From Massilia horti (GTDB lineage Bacteria; Pseudomonadota; Gammaproteobacteria; Burkholderiales; Burkholderiaceae_D), in assembly GCF_004614195.1 (NCBI RefSeq), contig NZ_SPUM01000047.1, positions 62,001 through 126,000 on the forward strand: 64,000 nt of DNA, in the 5' to 3' direction. A program made the position numbers and the translations under genes. The notes beneath the pieces are model-generated. The model saw only the letters and a list, made by a program, of their open reading frames with translations, made no database searches and had not been told where the DNA came from. How positions within the stretch are numbered: position 1 is the first letter of the stretch; each line of letters starts with the position of its first letter. Positions 28,377-36,797 of this stretch are shown here, piece by piece.

Positions 28377-28405
28377 GCGTCATCGAGCCGTCATAACGTC
28401 TTGCT
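28377..28405 (+). promoter_or_regulatory. candidate Pho box
   Basis: GCGTCAT-cgag-CCGTCAT-aacg-TCTTGCT gives 7-base direct repeats with 4-base spacers, the PhoB binding layout (consensus CTGTCAT). It lies 36 bases before the ATG of the first alkaline phosphatase gene. This supports phosphate-starvation control; the third repeat is weak. Confidence 0.6.
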
Positions 28406-28441
28406 AACCTGCGGACTCCTGACCCACTTGGACTAACTCCC

Positions 28442-29893
28442 ATGCCAAAGCTCCCAATGCGCGCCATGCTCGGCGCCTGCGTCGCACTCGCACTCGCCGC
28501 TTGTGGCGAACGTAATTCGTCCGACACGACCGTCACGCCGCCCACCACGGCGCCGAAAAACGTCATCTTCTTCCTCGGTGATGGGATGGGCATGACCACC
28601 ATGACGGCCGCCCGAATCTACTCAGTCGGCGAAGACGGCGACCTGACGATGGACACCCTGCCGGAGACTGCCTTCGTCAAGACCTTCTCCAACGACTCGC
28701 AAGTGACCGATAGCGCTCCGTCCATGGCGGCTTACATGACGGGCGTGAAGATGAATAACGAAGTGATCTCGATGTCCAGCGACACCGTGGCCATCGATCC
28801 GGGCCTTGATATCAACGGCAACAAACTGGCCAACAACTGCGGCAGCAAAAACGGCGCCCCGGTGTCGACCTTGCTGGAACTGGCCAAGGCCAAGGGTTGG
28901 TCGGCCGGCGTGGTGACCACCACCCGCATCACCCACGCAACCCCTGCCGCCACCTACTCCCACATCTGCCACCGCGACCTGGAGAACGACATTGCGGCGG
29001 CTCTGGTACCGGGCGGCGCAGGCTACAACAGCGCCCTGGGCACCGCCGGCATCGACGTGATCCTCGGCGGCGGCAGCCAGTTCTTCACCCCGTTCGCGGG
29101 CGGCGGCAAACGTTCCGACGGACGTGACCTGATCGCGGAACTGAAGAAATCCTATACCTACGCCAGCAACGCCGCCGAGTTCAATGCCATCGACCCGGCC
29201 AAGGTGGATCGGATTGCCGGCCTGTTCACATCCAGCCACATGAGCTATGACCTGGACCGCGATCCGGCCAAGGAACCCAGCCTGGCCGACATGACCACCA
29301 AGGCCATGGACGTGCTGTCCAAGAACAAAAAGGGATACTTCCTGATGGTGGAAGGCGGCCGTATCGACCACGCCCTGCACGAGACCACGGCCAAAAAGGC
29401 TCTGCAGGACACCGTCGCCTTCGACAATGCCATCAAGGCCGCCATCGCCAAGGCCAAAGTGACCGATCCGGATCTTAAGAACACCCTGATCGTCGTCACC
29501 GCCGACCACGACCACACGCTGGTGCTGAACGGCTACGCCAAGCGCACCGGCAAGACCGCCGCCGGCAATGCCGGCGTGCTGGGCGTGGTGAAGAACTACG
29601 TCACCGGCGCTGTCGAAAAAGACGCGGACGGCGCGCCGTACACCATCATCGGCTTTGGCAACGGCGAGCACCGCACCCAGGGCAGCCGCGCAGCCAATGC
29701 CAGCCTGGACGAAAGCGTCACCGGCGCCAATACCTATCACCAGGAAGCCGCGATCCGTGTGGGCGCGGGTAACGAAACCCACGGCGGTACCGACGTGTTC
29801 CTCGGCGCTATCGGCATGGGTTCCGACACCTTCCTTGGCACCATCGATAACACCAAGGTGAACAGCCTGGTCAAAGCCGCCGCCGGCCTGTAA
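28442..29893 (+). CDS. phoA: alkaline phosphatase, PhoA family, lipoprotein
   Basis: A 483-residue PhoA-family enzyme. The lipobox LALAAC places the modified Cys at residue 21, so it is probably membrane-anchored. FLGDGMG (45-50) supplies metal Asp, and VTDSAPSMAAYMTG contains the nucleophile Ser91. VEGGRIDHALHE and TADHDHTL give the other zinc/magnesium ligands. It hydrolyses phosphate monoesters outside the cytoplasm. It lies behind a candidate Pho box and is followed 25 bases later by a close paralogue, which suggests a tandem duplication with diverging localisation. Confidence 0.93.
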   Translation: MPKLPMRAMLGACVALALAACGERNSSDTTVTPPTTAPKNVIFFLGDGMGMTTMTAARIYSVGEDGDLTMDTLPETAFVKTFSNDSQVTDSAPSMAAYMTGVKMNNEVISMSSDTVAIDPGLDINGNKLANNCGSKNGAPVSTLLELAKAKGWSAGVVTTTRITHATPAATYSHICHRDLENDIAAALVPGGAGYNSALGTAGIDVILGGGSQFFTPFAGGGKRSDGRDLIAELKKSYTYASNAAEFNAIDPAKVDRIAGLFTSSHMSYDLDRDPAKEPSLADMTTKAMDVLSKNKKGYFLMVEGGRIDHALHETTAKKALQDTVAFDNAIKAAIAKAKVTDPDLKNTLIVVTADHDHTLVLNGYAKRTGKTAAGNAGVLGVVKNYVTGAVEKDADGAPYTIIGFGNGEHRTQGSRAANASLDESVTGANTYHQEAAIRVGAGNETHGGTDVFLGAIGMGSDTFLGTIDNTKVNSLVKAAAGL

Positions 29894-29918
29894 TCAACGC
29901 TTCTGAACTGGACATACT

Positions 29919-31322
29919 ATGAAACGTAATCTGCAACGCTCCCTGCTGGCCCTCGCCATCGGCGCTACGATTAGCCAGGCTGCCGTGGCGGCCGATGCCA
30001 AGAACATCATCTTCTTCCTCGGCGACGGCATGGGTCCTGCGACCATTACCGCTGCCCGCATCTACAAGTACGGCGAAGACGGCAGCCTGAATATGGACAA
30101 GCTGGAACGCACCGCGCGCATCAAGACCTTCTCGAACGATGCGCAGACCACCGACAGCGCACCGTCCATGGCCGCCTACATGACCGGCGTGAAGATGAAC
30201 AATGAAGTCATCTCCATGTCGACTGACACCGTGGCCACCGAACCGGGCAAGGATGCCAACGGCAACCTGGGCATCAACAACTGTGCCTCCACGAACGGCA
30301 AACTTGTTCCCACCATCCTGGAACTGGCCAAGGCCAAGGGCAAGGCAGTCGGCTCCATCACCACCACCGAGCTGACTCATGCCACGCCGGCGGCGACCTT
30401 CTCGCACATCTGCAACCGCAATGCGCAGTACGCGATTGCCGCACAGCTGGCGCCTGGCGGCGCCGGCTACAACGCTGCCCTGCTCGATGGCGTCGATGTG
30501 CTGATGGGCGGTGGCCGTAACCACTTCACGCCTTACAGCGCCACCAACACCAAGGGCCGCGCCGATGGCCGCGACCTGCTGGCCGAGATGGCAGCCAAAG
30601 GCTATACCATCGCCGCGACTAAAGCCGACATGCAGGCAGCTCCGCTGACCAAGAAGTTCATCGGCATCTACAGCACCACCAGCCAACTGCAGTATGAGCT
30701 GGACCGCGCTGCGACCCCGCCGGTCGGCGAAGGCGCCATCCAGCCAAGCCTGGCCGAGATGACCGTCAAGGCCATGGACATCCTGGGCCAGAACGCGAAC
30801 GGCTACTTCCTGATGGTAGAAGGCGGCCGCATCGACCACGCCCTGCACGCCACCAACGCCAAGCGTGCGCTGGTGGATACCATCGCTTTCGACGATGCTA
30901 TCAAGGCCGCCCAGGACAAGGCCCGCAGCACCGACCCTACCCTGGCCAACACCCTGATCGTCGTCACCGCCGATCATGACCACACGCTGACCATCAACGG
31001 CTATTCCAAGCGCGGCAATCCGATCCTGGACATCAACCGCGACTACAAGACCGGCCAGCCGGGCAAGGATGAAGACGGCAACACCTACTCCACCCTGGTA
31101 TTCGGCAATGGTCCGAACCGCCCTAACCTGCGCACCAACCTGGACAGCGCCACCGTCCTCGGCGATAACTACCTGCAGGAAGCTGGCGTGCGCTTGTCCA
31201 GCGAAACCCACGGCGGCGGCGACGTGAAGCTGTTCGCCACCGGGGCCGGCGCAAAGGCGTTCAAGGGCACGATGGACAACACCAAGGTGTTCACCCTGCT
31301 GAAAAACGCGTTCGGTTTCTGA
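29919..31322 (+). CDS. phoA: alkaline phosphatase, PhoA family, periplasmic or secreted
   Basis: A 467-residue paralogue of the preceding phosphatase. It has a Sec signal peptide cleaved near ISQAAVAADA instead of a lipobox. FLGDGMG (33-39) and TDSAPSMAAYMTG with Ser80 are conserved, as are VEGGRIDHALHA and TADHDHTL. Long stretches are identical to its neighbour (TGVKMNNEVISMS in both), so duplication is likely. It is co-transcribed with the upstream phosphatase and the downstream secreted protein. Confidence 0.93.
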   Translation: MKRNLQRSLLALAIGATISQAAVAADAKNIIFFLGDGMGPATITAARIYKYGEDGSLNMDKLERTARIKTFSNDAQTTDSAPSMAAYMTGVKMNNEVISMSTDTVATEPGKDANGNLGINNCASTNGKLVPTILELAKAKGKAVGSITTTELTHATPAATFSHICNRNAQYAIAAQLAPGGAGYNAALLDGVDVLMGGGRNHFTPYSATNTKGRADGRDLLAEMAAKGYTIAATKADMQAAPLTKKFIGIYSTTSQLQYELDRAATPPVGEGAIQPSLAEMTVKAMDILGQNANGYFLMVEGGRIDHALHATNAKRALVDTIAFDDAIKAAQDKARSTDPTLANTLIVVTADHDHTLTINGYSKRGNPILDINRDYKTGQPGKDEDGNTYSTLVFGNGPNRPNLRTNLDSATVLGDNYLQEAGVRLSSETHGGGDVKLFATGAGAKAFKGTMDNTKVFTLLKNAFGF

Positions 31323-31324
31323 AT

Positions 31325-31990
31325 ATGAAGCTGTTGAAGTCTCTGTTGTTGTGCGCCAGCCTGGCCTGCGCTTCGGCGCAAGCCGCGCCGGCGGCGCCTG
31401 ACCTCGACCTTGGAATCAGCTACTACACCAGGGTCGTGACGGACGAAGGCGTTACCCGCGAAATCCGCTACGAGGAACGTATGGTGCGCCGTGCGGGCCA
31501 TGTGTGGCTGGAGCGCGTGCTGCCGCAGCGGGCGTCGCTCGAGGAGCGGGGGCACAAGCACTTCAATCCGGTGCGGCTGGCCCGCCATGTGATGCTGGAA
31601 AACGGAAAGCTGAAGCTGGAATACGTGGACGTGCACGGCCGCGAACGGGTCGCCATTCCGCCTTCGGAATTCGAGAATGTCGACTTCAACGGTTCCTGGG
31701 ACCGCAGCTTCTATCTGGCGCCGCCAAAGCTGATTGCGGGAATGCCGCTGTCCTCTCGGCCCTCCAACATGCCCGGCGCACGCTGGCGCGAACGCGAGAA
31801 GAACGGCAGATTTGAGCGCGTGCTGTGGGATGACGTGCGACAGGTCGCGCTCATCATCGAAGCCGGCGATCGCGCGGGACACGAATTCCAGCGCGTCGAA
31901 GCCAGGCTGCTGGCCAGGCCTGCCACCGCAGCGCCGTGGACCAAGCTGGCTGGCTTCAGCCAGAAAGAGTATGCGGATTTCCTCGACTGA
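31325..31990 (+). CDS. secreted protein of unknown function in the phosphatase operon
   Basis: A 221-residue protein with a Sec signal peptide (cleavage near ASAQAAPA). The mature part is charged, with many Arg and Glu residues, and no domain I recognise. It starts 2 bases after the phosphatase stop without a good ribosome site, so translation is probably coupled. A role with the phosphatases, such as binding phosphorylated compounds or the envelope, is only suggested by position. Confidence 0.7.
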   Translation: MKLLKSLLLCASLACASAQAAPAAPDLDLGISYYTRVVTDEGVTREIRYEERMVRRAGHVWLERVLPQRASLEERGHKHFNPVRLARHVMLENGKLKLEYVDVHGRERVAIPPSEFENVDFNGSWDRSFYLAPPKLIAGMPLSSRPSNMPGARWREREKNGRFERVLWDDVRQVALIIEAGDRAGHEFQRVEARLLARPATAAPWTKLAGFSQKEYADFLD

Positions 31991-32004
31991 GCTCTCACGG
32001 GCTT

Positions 32005-33063
32005 TTAGTCTGCGAGAAGCTCCTTGAGGTACTGCTGCCACGACGCGGCGACCGTGTGGCTGCCATGGCCGCGCGTATCCGGCGTGAGCGGCAGCACTAC
32101 CGCGCGGCCGTGCCTGACGCGCTTGATCTCACGCTCGAGGATGCCCAGCTCCGGAGGATTGATCAGGTCATCGGCGCTGTTGACCGCAATGAGACGGGCC
32201 TGGATCTTCTCCAGCCCAGGGGCCGGGTCGTAGTCGTGCGACGCGTCGAGCTGGTATAGCAGGTCGTTCGCGTCCGTGGTCTTCATCGCCGAGGCCACGT
32301 ACGCGTCCAGCGCCTTGTCGGACGCCTCCAGGGTCGGCATCTGCTGCTGGCGCAGAACGGGATTGCTGCCCATGAAGAACAGCATCTGCGCACCCAGACG
32401 CAGGCTCTGCGGCTGGCTGGTGTATTCGCCGCCCTGCCACTGTGGATCATTGCGAATCGCGTCCATCACCATGCGCCGCCATGCGCGGTTGCGGCCGGAG
32501 ATCTGGCCCGGCAGGCTGGCCAGCGGCATCAGCTTGTCCATGAAGGCGGGATAGCGCTCGCCCCACACCCACGTTTGCATTCCGCCCATCGACGTGCCCA
32601 TCACCAGCTTCAGGTGGTTGACGTCCAGTCCTTCCGTCAGCAGGCGGTACTGCGCATCGACCATGTCGGTGTAGCCGTAATGCGGAAAGCGCGCATGCAG
32701 TCCGTCGCTCGGCTTGCTTGACTGGCCGTGACCGATGCCATCGGTGAGGATGATGTAGTAACGCGCGGCGTCGAGCAGGCCTCCCGGCCGGAACAACTCG
32801 CCGGCAAACTCCGGGCGCAGGAACTGGGCGCCGGTGCCGCCGGTCCCGTGTGTGATCAGCACAGCGTTGCTGACCTTGCCCTGCGCGTCGCGTTGCGGCT
32901 TGCCCAGGGTGCGGTAATGGATCTTCAAAACCGGCAGCGTTTCGCCCGATTTGAACTGGAAATTCTTGATGATGAAATCGCCCTCGGATGGCGGCGGATA
33001 ATCGGCCGCCTGCACGGCGGCGGCGAGCATGCACAAGAAAAGCGACGCTACAAGTTTAAGCAT
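32005..33063 (-). CDS. secreted alpha/beta hydrolase, MetX-like
   Basis: A 352-residue alpha/beta hydrolase with a signal peptide (cleavage near AAAVQAAD). ITHGTGGTGAQFL provides the oxyanion region, GTSMGGMQTWVWGE the nucleophile Ser elbow, NSADDLINPPE the acid Asp and TRGHGSH the His. The layout is that of homoserine O-acetyltransferase relatives (MetX family), but export argues against methionine synthesis. More likely it is an esterase or acylase. It converges on the phosphatase operon with a 14-base gap. The substrate is unknown. Confidence 0.85.
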   Translation of the reverse strand: MLKLVASLFLCMLAAAVQAADYPPPSEGDFIIKNFQFKSGETLPVLKIHYRTLGKPQRDAQGKVSNAVLITHGTGGTGAQFLRPEFAGELFRPGGLLDAARYYIILTDGIGHGQSSKPSDGLHARFPHYGYTDMVDAQYRLLTEGLDVNHLKLVMGTSMGGMQTWVWGERYPAFMDKLMPLASLPGQISGRNRAWRRMVMDAIRNDPQWQGGEYTSQPQSLRLGAQMLFFMGSNPVLRQQQMPTLEASDKALDAYVASAMKTTDANDLLYQLDASHDYDPAPGLEKIQARLIAVNSADDLINPPELGILEREIKRVRHGRAVVLPLTPDTRGHGSHTVAASWQQYLKELLAD

Positions 33064-33162
33064 GATTTTTTGTTGTCAGGCAAGAACGGGGGCGTCTACT
33101 ATAGACCAGTTTTCCGAGTCATGTATTCTCGGCCTGGCTATGAAAATACCGGCTCAACGATT

Positions 33163-34548
33163 TCACTGCCACATTGTCAAACACGGCAATACCAGCAGCA
33201 GCAAGGCCATCAAGGCATAAACAAGCTGCAGTGGAATCATCCATTTCGCCCATACCAGCCAGGGAATCCGCGCCAGCCCCAGCACCCCAACCGTGATGCC
33301 GGAGGTCGGTATCATCGGCGTGGTCAGCTCGCCGAGCTGGAAGGCGAGCACCGCCGTTTGCCGCGTCACGCCCACGAGGTCGGACAGGGGCGCCATGATC
33401 GGAATCGTCAACGCCGCCTGGCCGGTGCCGGAATGGATGAAGAAGTTAATCACCGTCTGGATCCCAAACATCTTCTGCGCCGCGAACACCGGGTTGGCCG
33501 ACTGGATCAACGGCGTCAGGTAATACAGCATGCTGTCGATGATGTTGGCGTCGCGAGCGAGGATCATGGTGCCGCGCGCCAGCGCAATCACCAGCGCGGT
33601 GCCGACCATATCCCGGGCGCCGTGCACGAAGGCGCCCACCAGTTCATCCGAATCCAGCCGGGCGATCAGCCCGACCACAATGGTCATCACCAGGAACAGG
33701 GCTGCAATCTCCTCGATGAACCAGCCAAACTTGATCACGCCGACCACCATCGCCAGCAATGAACCGGCAAACACCCACAGCACGAGCTTGTGCGTCCGAG
33801 TCATGCCGTCAAAGCCATTGAAATCGATCGCCAGTTCCTGGCGCCGCGTCTCGTCGAGCATATAGGTGGGGCTCCTGGACGGAGTCGCCTTGATCCGCGC
33901 CGCATACCACATCAAGAAAGCGACAGTCACGGCCGTGGCAATAAACCATACCACCAGCCGATATCCCAGTCCGGAAAACACCGGCAGCCCGGCGATGCCC
34001 TGGGCGATGCCGACATTAAAGGGGTTCAGGAACGCAGCGCCGAAGCCTACCTGGGACCCGAGAAAAGGAATCGATACCCCGGTCACCGAGTCATAGCCCA
34101 GCGCCAGGGCGAGCGGCACGAAGATCAGGACAAACGGTATGGCCTCTTCACTCATGCCAAAGGTCGCGCCGCCCAGCGAGAACAAGGTCACGAACACCGG
34201 GATCATCGCAACGCGCACGACGGCGGAGCGGGTATGGGCCATGGCGATCGATTTGATCATTGCGTCGATCGCCTCGGTCTTGTGCAGCACCGCGAAGGCG
34301 CCGCCGGTGATGAGCACAAAGCCGATGATCAGCCCGGCCTCGGCAAAGCCTTTGATCGGCGCCATCATCAATGCGCCGAATCCCTGCGGTTTGCTGTCCA
34401 CGAAGTGAAACGTGGCCGCATCAACCAGCTGCTTTCCATTGACCAGATGGGTATCGTATTTACCGCCGGGGACCAGCCAGGTCGCCAGCGCGATCAGGGC
34501 CAGGATGGCAAACAGCAGCACAAATGTATTTGGCAGGCGCAGTTTCAT
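33163..34548 (-). CDS. YfcC family carrier, dicarboxylate/amino-acid type
   Basis: A 461-residue membrane protein of the YfcC/DcuC-like family. Twelve or so helices, LVPGGKYDT near the N-terminus, FSLGGATFGMSEEAIPFVLI and SQVGFGAAFLNPFNVGIAQG are typical. Homologues are annotated as basic amino acid or C4-dicarboxylate carriers. The gene follows the zinc peptidase-like gene by 8 bases, and both diverge from an RpiR regulator. In a cyanophycin locus a sensible cargo is the beta-aspartyl-arginine dipeptide or its amino acids. That is inference. The ATG at 34548 is chosen over a long hydrophilic upstream extension. Confidence 0.85.
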   Translation of the reverse strand: MKLRLPNTFVLLFAILALIALATWLVPGGKYDTHLVNGKQLVDAATFHFVDSKPQGFGALMMAPIKGFAEAGLIIGFVLITGGAFAVLHKTEAIDAMIKSIAMAHTRSAVVRVAMIPVFVTLFSLGGATFGMSEEAIPFVLIFVPLALALGYDSVTGVSIPFLGSQVGFGAAFLNPFNVGIAQGIAGLPVFSGLGYRLVVWFIATAVTVAFLMWYAARIKATPSRSPTYMLDETRRQELAIDFNGFDGMTRTHKLVLWVFAGSLLAMVVGVIKFGWFIEEIAALFLVMTIVVGLIARLDSDELVGAFVHGARDMVGTALVIALARGTMILARDANIIDSMLYYLTPLIQSANPVFAAQKMFGIQTVINFFIHSGTGQAALTIPIMAPLSDLVGVTRQTAVLAFQLGELTTPMIPTSGITVGVLGLARIPWLVWAKWMIPLQLVYALMALLLLVLPCLTMWQ

Positions 34549-34556
34549 AGCTGGCC

Positions 34557-35675
34557 TTACGCGCTTAACAGGTAGCCGGCGCGATAAGCCGTGGCGCCCG
34601 CGATTTTGCCAATGTTCATTCCACGCGTAACGTGGCGGCGCGCGCTGCGCGCAAAGAAGCATCCGCCCGTCGCGCAGCGCACCGTGGTGGTATCGCCGCT
34701 GACCGGGTCGACGAGGTCGGCGATCGCATCGCCGGGGCGGACCTGTTCGCCCAGCGCTCGCGTGTAGACCAACACCCCGGCATGCGGCGCCAGCAGCGGC
34801 TCCACACCTTCCAGGGGTGTCGCCTGGCACAGCGCGGGCGGCAGGACCGGCGCGTCAACCGCCAGCACCCCCTGGTGAGCGAGGAATTGAAGCAAGCGCT
34901 CGGCGTCCTGCCGCGCAAGCGCATAGTCCACTTCCACTTCCCCGCGCAGCTCGACCGTAACAGCCAGGCACGCTGGCGGAATCGGATATGCGCTGCCAAA
35001 GTGCTCGTCCAGGTCCCACCATAACCGGCTGCATGCCTCGTCAAAGGCCTCACCGCCAGAATTCCTCGACAGCAGGAACGCCTGCGCGCCGAGCAGCGCC
35101 GATAGCGGTTGCGCCGCGGCGGCCAGCGGCGTGCCTGCATAAATGTGGAGCACGGCGTCGTTATCGCAGTGCAGGTCAAGCACGATGTCGGCGTCAATCG
35201 CCAGCTGCAGCAGGATTTGTTTGAGCGCCGCGTCGTCGGTTGCCGGCTGCAGCGCATCGATGACTTCGCGCGCCTTCCGGCGGATTAAACGGACATTTCG
35301 GGCCTCGTCCCAGTTCAGCAGTCCCACCAGCGACTGTTTCAGGTCATCGGCCACATGCTTGAAATCACGGTTGAAGTTGACTCCCGTCGTCATGTCGAAC
35401 CGGCCGAACGCCACCCCGTGCAGCGCCTGGGCCCGGCCGATCGGATTGGCGGCGGGCACGAGGATGACTTCGCCGGTGATATTGCCAGCCGCCTCCAGTT
35501 CCGCCAGCCGGGTGCGCAGGAACTGCGCAACCAGCATGCCGGGCGGTTCGTCCGCGTGCAGCCCCGCGTGAATGTAAACCTTTTTGCCCTTTTCCGGCTC
35601 CCCGAAATGCAGGCTATGCAGCTCATATTGGGCGCTGCTGTGGGGTGCGGAAATCTGGTGTTTCTCTGTTCGCAT
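34557..35675 (-). CDS. succinylglutamate desuccinylase/aspartoacylase family enzyme, CphZ-like
   Basis: A 372-residue M14-like zinc enzyme. IHAGLHADEPPG gives zinc ligands His40 and Glu43, DIVLDLHCDND the third His, and AVTVELRGE the catalytic Glu. The C-terminal domain has the beta-barrel typical of AstE/ASPA relatives. A branch of this family (CphZ) hydrolyses beta-aspartyl-arginine dipeptides from cyanophycin. The cyanophycinase, receptor and carrier around it support that role here. It starts divergently to the RpiR gene. The ATG at 35675 is preferred over a GTG five codons earlier; neither has a strong ribosome site. Confidence 0.82.
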   Translation of the reverse strand: MRTEKHQISAPHSSAQYELHSLHFGEPEKGKKVYIHAGLHADEPPGMLVAQFLRTRLAELEAAGNITGEVILVPAANPIGRAQALHGVAFGRFDMTTGVNFNRDFKHVADDLKQSLVGLLNWDEARNVRLIRRKAREVIDALQPATDDAALKQILLQLAIDADIVLDLHCDNDAVLHIYAGTPLAAAAQPLSALLGAQAFLLSRNSGGEAFDEACSRLWWDLDEHFGSAYPIPPACLAVTVELRGEVEVDYALARQDAERLLQFLAHQGVLAVDAPVLPPALCQATPLEGVEPLLAPHAGVLVYTRALGEQVRPGDAIADLVDPVSGDTTTVRCATGGCFFARSARRHVTRGMNIGKIAGATAYRAGYLLSA

Positions 35676-35739
35676 GGCGTGTCCCGACACGTGGTGGCCT
35701 CGGCCGATTATGTCGCTTTTTTTTCACGAAGTAAATCAA

Positions 35740-35755
35740 TGAAAAGATTTTTTCA
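35740..35755. promoter_or_regulatory. palindrome in the RpiR/carrier divergent promoter
   Basis: TGAAAAgattTTTTCA is a perfect inverted repeat in the A/T-rich 181-base space between the divergent CphZ-like and RpiR genes. Its position and symmetry make it the best candidate operator for the RpiR protein. No binding data are implied. Confidence 0.5.
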
Positions 35756-35856
35756 TAAATTTGTTGAGTTCTTTGCACGACATGCGTAAAGTCGAAGCGC
35801 TTGTCAAAACAATGGACATACCAAGTAAACAGTAAAAACGATTCACACAAAGCCAC

Positions 35857-36768
35857 GTGAGAAAGCCTTCCAAATCAGCCGATCCGTCCTCACCCGAAAT
35901 GGCGTTTGCCCAATCGGAGCTGGGGCAGACGCTGATGCGTGTGCTTGCCGAAGCATCCTCTCCGGGCAAGCGCACGGTGGCAGACTACCTGCTGCGCAAC
36001 CAGATGCGCGTCACTGCGCAGGGGATCGAGGAACTGGCGCAAAGCTGCCATGTATCCACCGCCACCATCAGCCGGTTTGCGCGCGACATCGGCTTTCGCA
36101 ATTACGCGGCCATGCGGGCCGCTGTCGCCGACACCTTGCAGGAAATGCTGCAGCCGGTGGAAAAGCTGCGCAGCACCATCGAACAGCGCGGCCGTGCCAC
36201 CTCGCCTGCTGTCGAGAGTCTGGAATACGCGGTGGCGAATATCTCCGCCACCATCGGCAGCCTGTCGCAATCGGATCTTGACGCGGTCGTACGCAAGTTA
36301 AGCCGTGCGCGTGCGATTTACGTGATGGGTTTCGGCCTCTCGTCGCACCTGGCCGGCGCCCTGGTGCAGCACCTCCAGCCCTTTTGCTCGCAAGTAGTTG
36401 AAGTGGTGGGGATAGGCGGCACCGAGGTCGCCGCCGGCAACCTGGTGGGCATCGGCAGCAAGGACGTGCTGGTCGCCCTTTCCTTCCCCCGCTATACGCT
36501 GGACTGCGTGCGCCTGGCCAGCTATGCGCGCGATCGCCATGCCGCCGTTGTGGCGCTCACCGATTCACCCGCTTCACCGCTGGCCGAGGTGGCCGACCAC
36601 CTGTTATGCGTACAAAGCCAGCATCCTGTGCTGCCCAGCAGTAGCAGCGCGGCGCTGGCACTGATCGAGGCGCTCGCGGTGGCGCTGATGGTGTCCAACC
36701 GCGCCAATGTCGAAAAGGCAGCGCGCCTGACCGACGTTATCTCGACTTACCTATACGGCAAAAAATAA
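35857..36768 (+). CDS. MurR/RpiR family transcriptional regulator
   Basis: A 303-residue regulator. The N-terminal HTH_6 domain has VADYLLRNQMRVTAQGIEEL and CHVSTATISRFARDIGF. The C-terminal SIS domain (about residues 130-270) contains RAIYVMGFGLSSHLAGAL and VLVALSFPRYT, a pocket usually for phosphosugars but recruited for other ligands. The start is GTG with no strong ribosome site; an ATG at 35899 would drop 14 residues before the domain. It probably controls the divergent carrier operon and the downstream TonB receptor and cyanophycinase. Confidence 0.88.
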   Translation: MRKPSKSADPSSPEMAFAQSELGQTLMRVLAEASSPGKRTVADYLLRNQMRVTAQGIEELAQSCHVSTATISRFARDIGFRNYAAMRAAVADTLQEMLQPVEKLRSTIEQRGRATSPAVESLEYAVANISATIGSLSQSDLDAVVRKLSRARAIYVMGFGLSSHLAGALVQHLQPFCSQVVEVVGIGGTEVAAGNLVGIGSKDVLVALSFPRYTLDCVRLASYARDRHAAVVALTDSPASPLAEVADHLLCVQSQHPVLPSSSSAALALIEALAVALMVSNRANVEKAARLTDVISTYLYGKK

Positions 36769-36797
36769 AACAATCCAATCACCAGGGAGACATCGAC

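Noticed and set aside
28622..31211. Two long minus-strand open frames opposite the alkaline phosphatase genes
   Set aside because: They mirror the two paralogous phosphatases codon for codon, have Gly/Val/Ala/His-rich composition typical of antisense GC-rich DNA, and lack ribosome sites.
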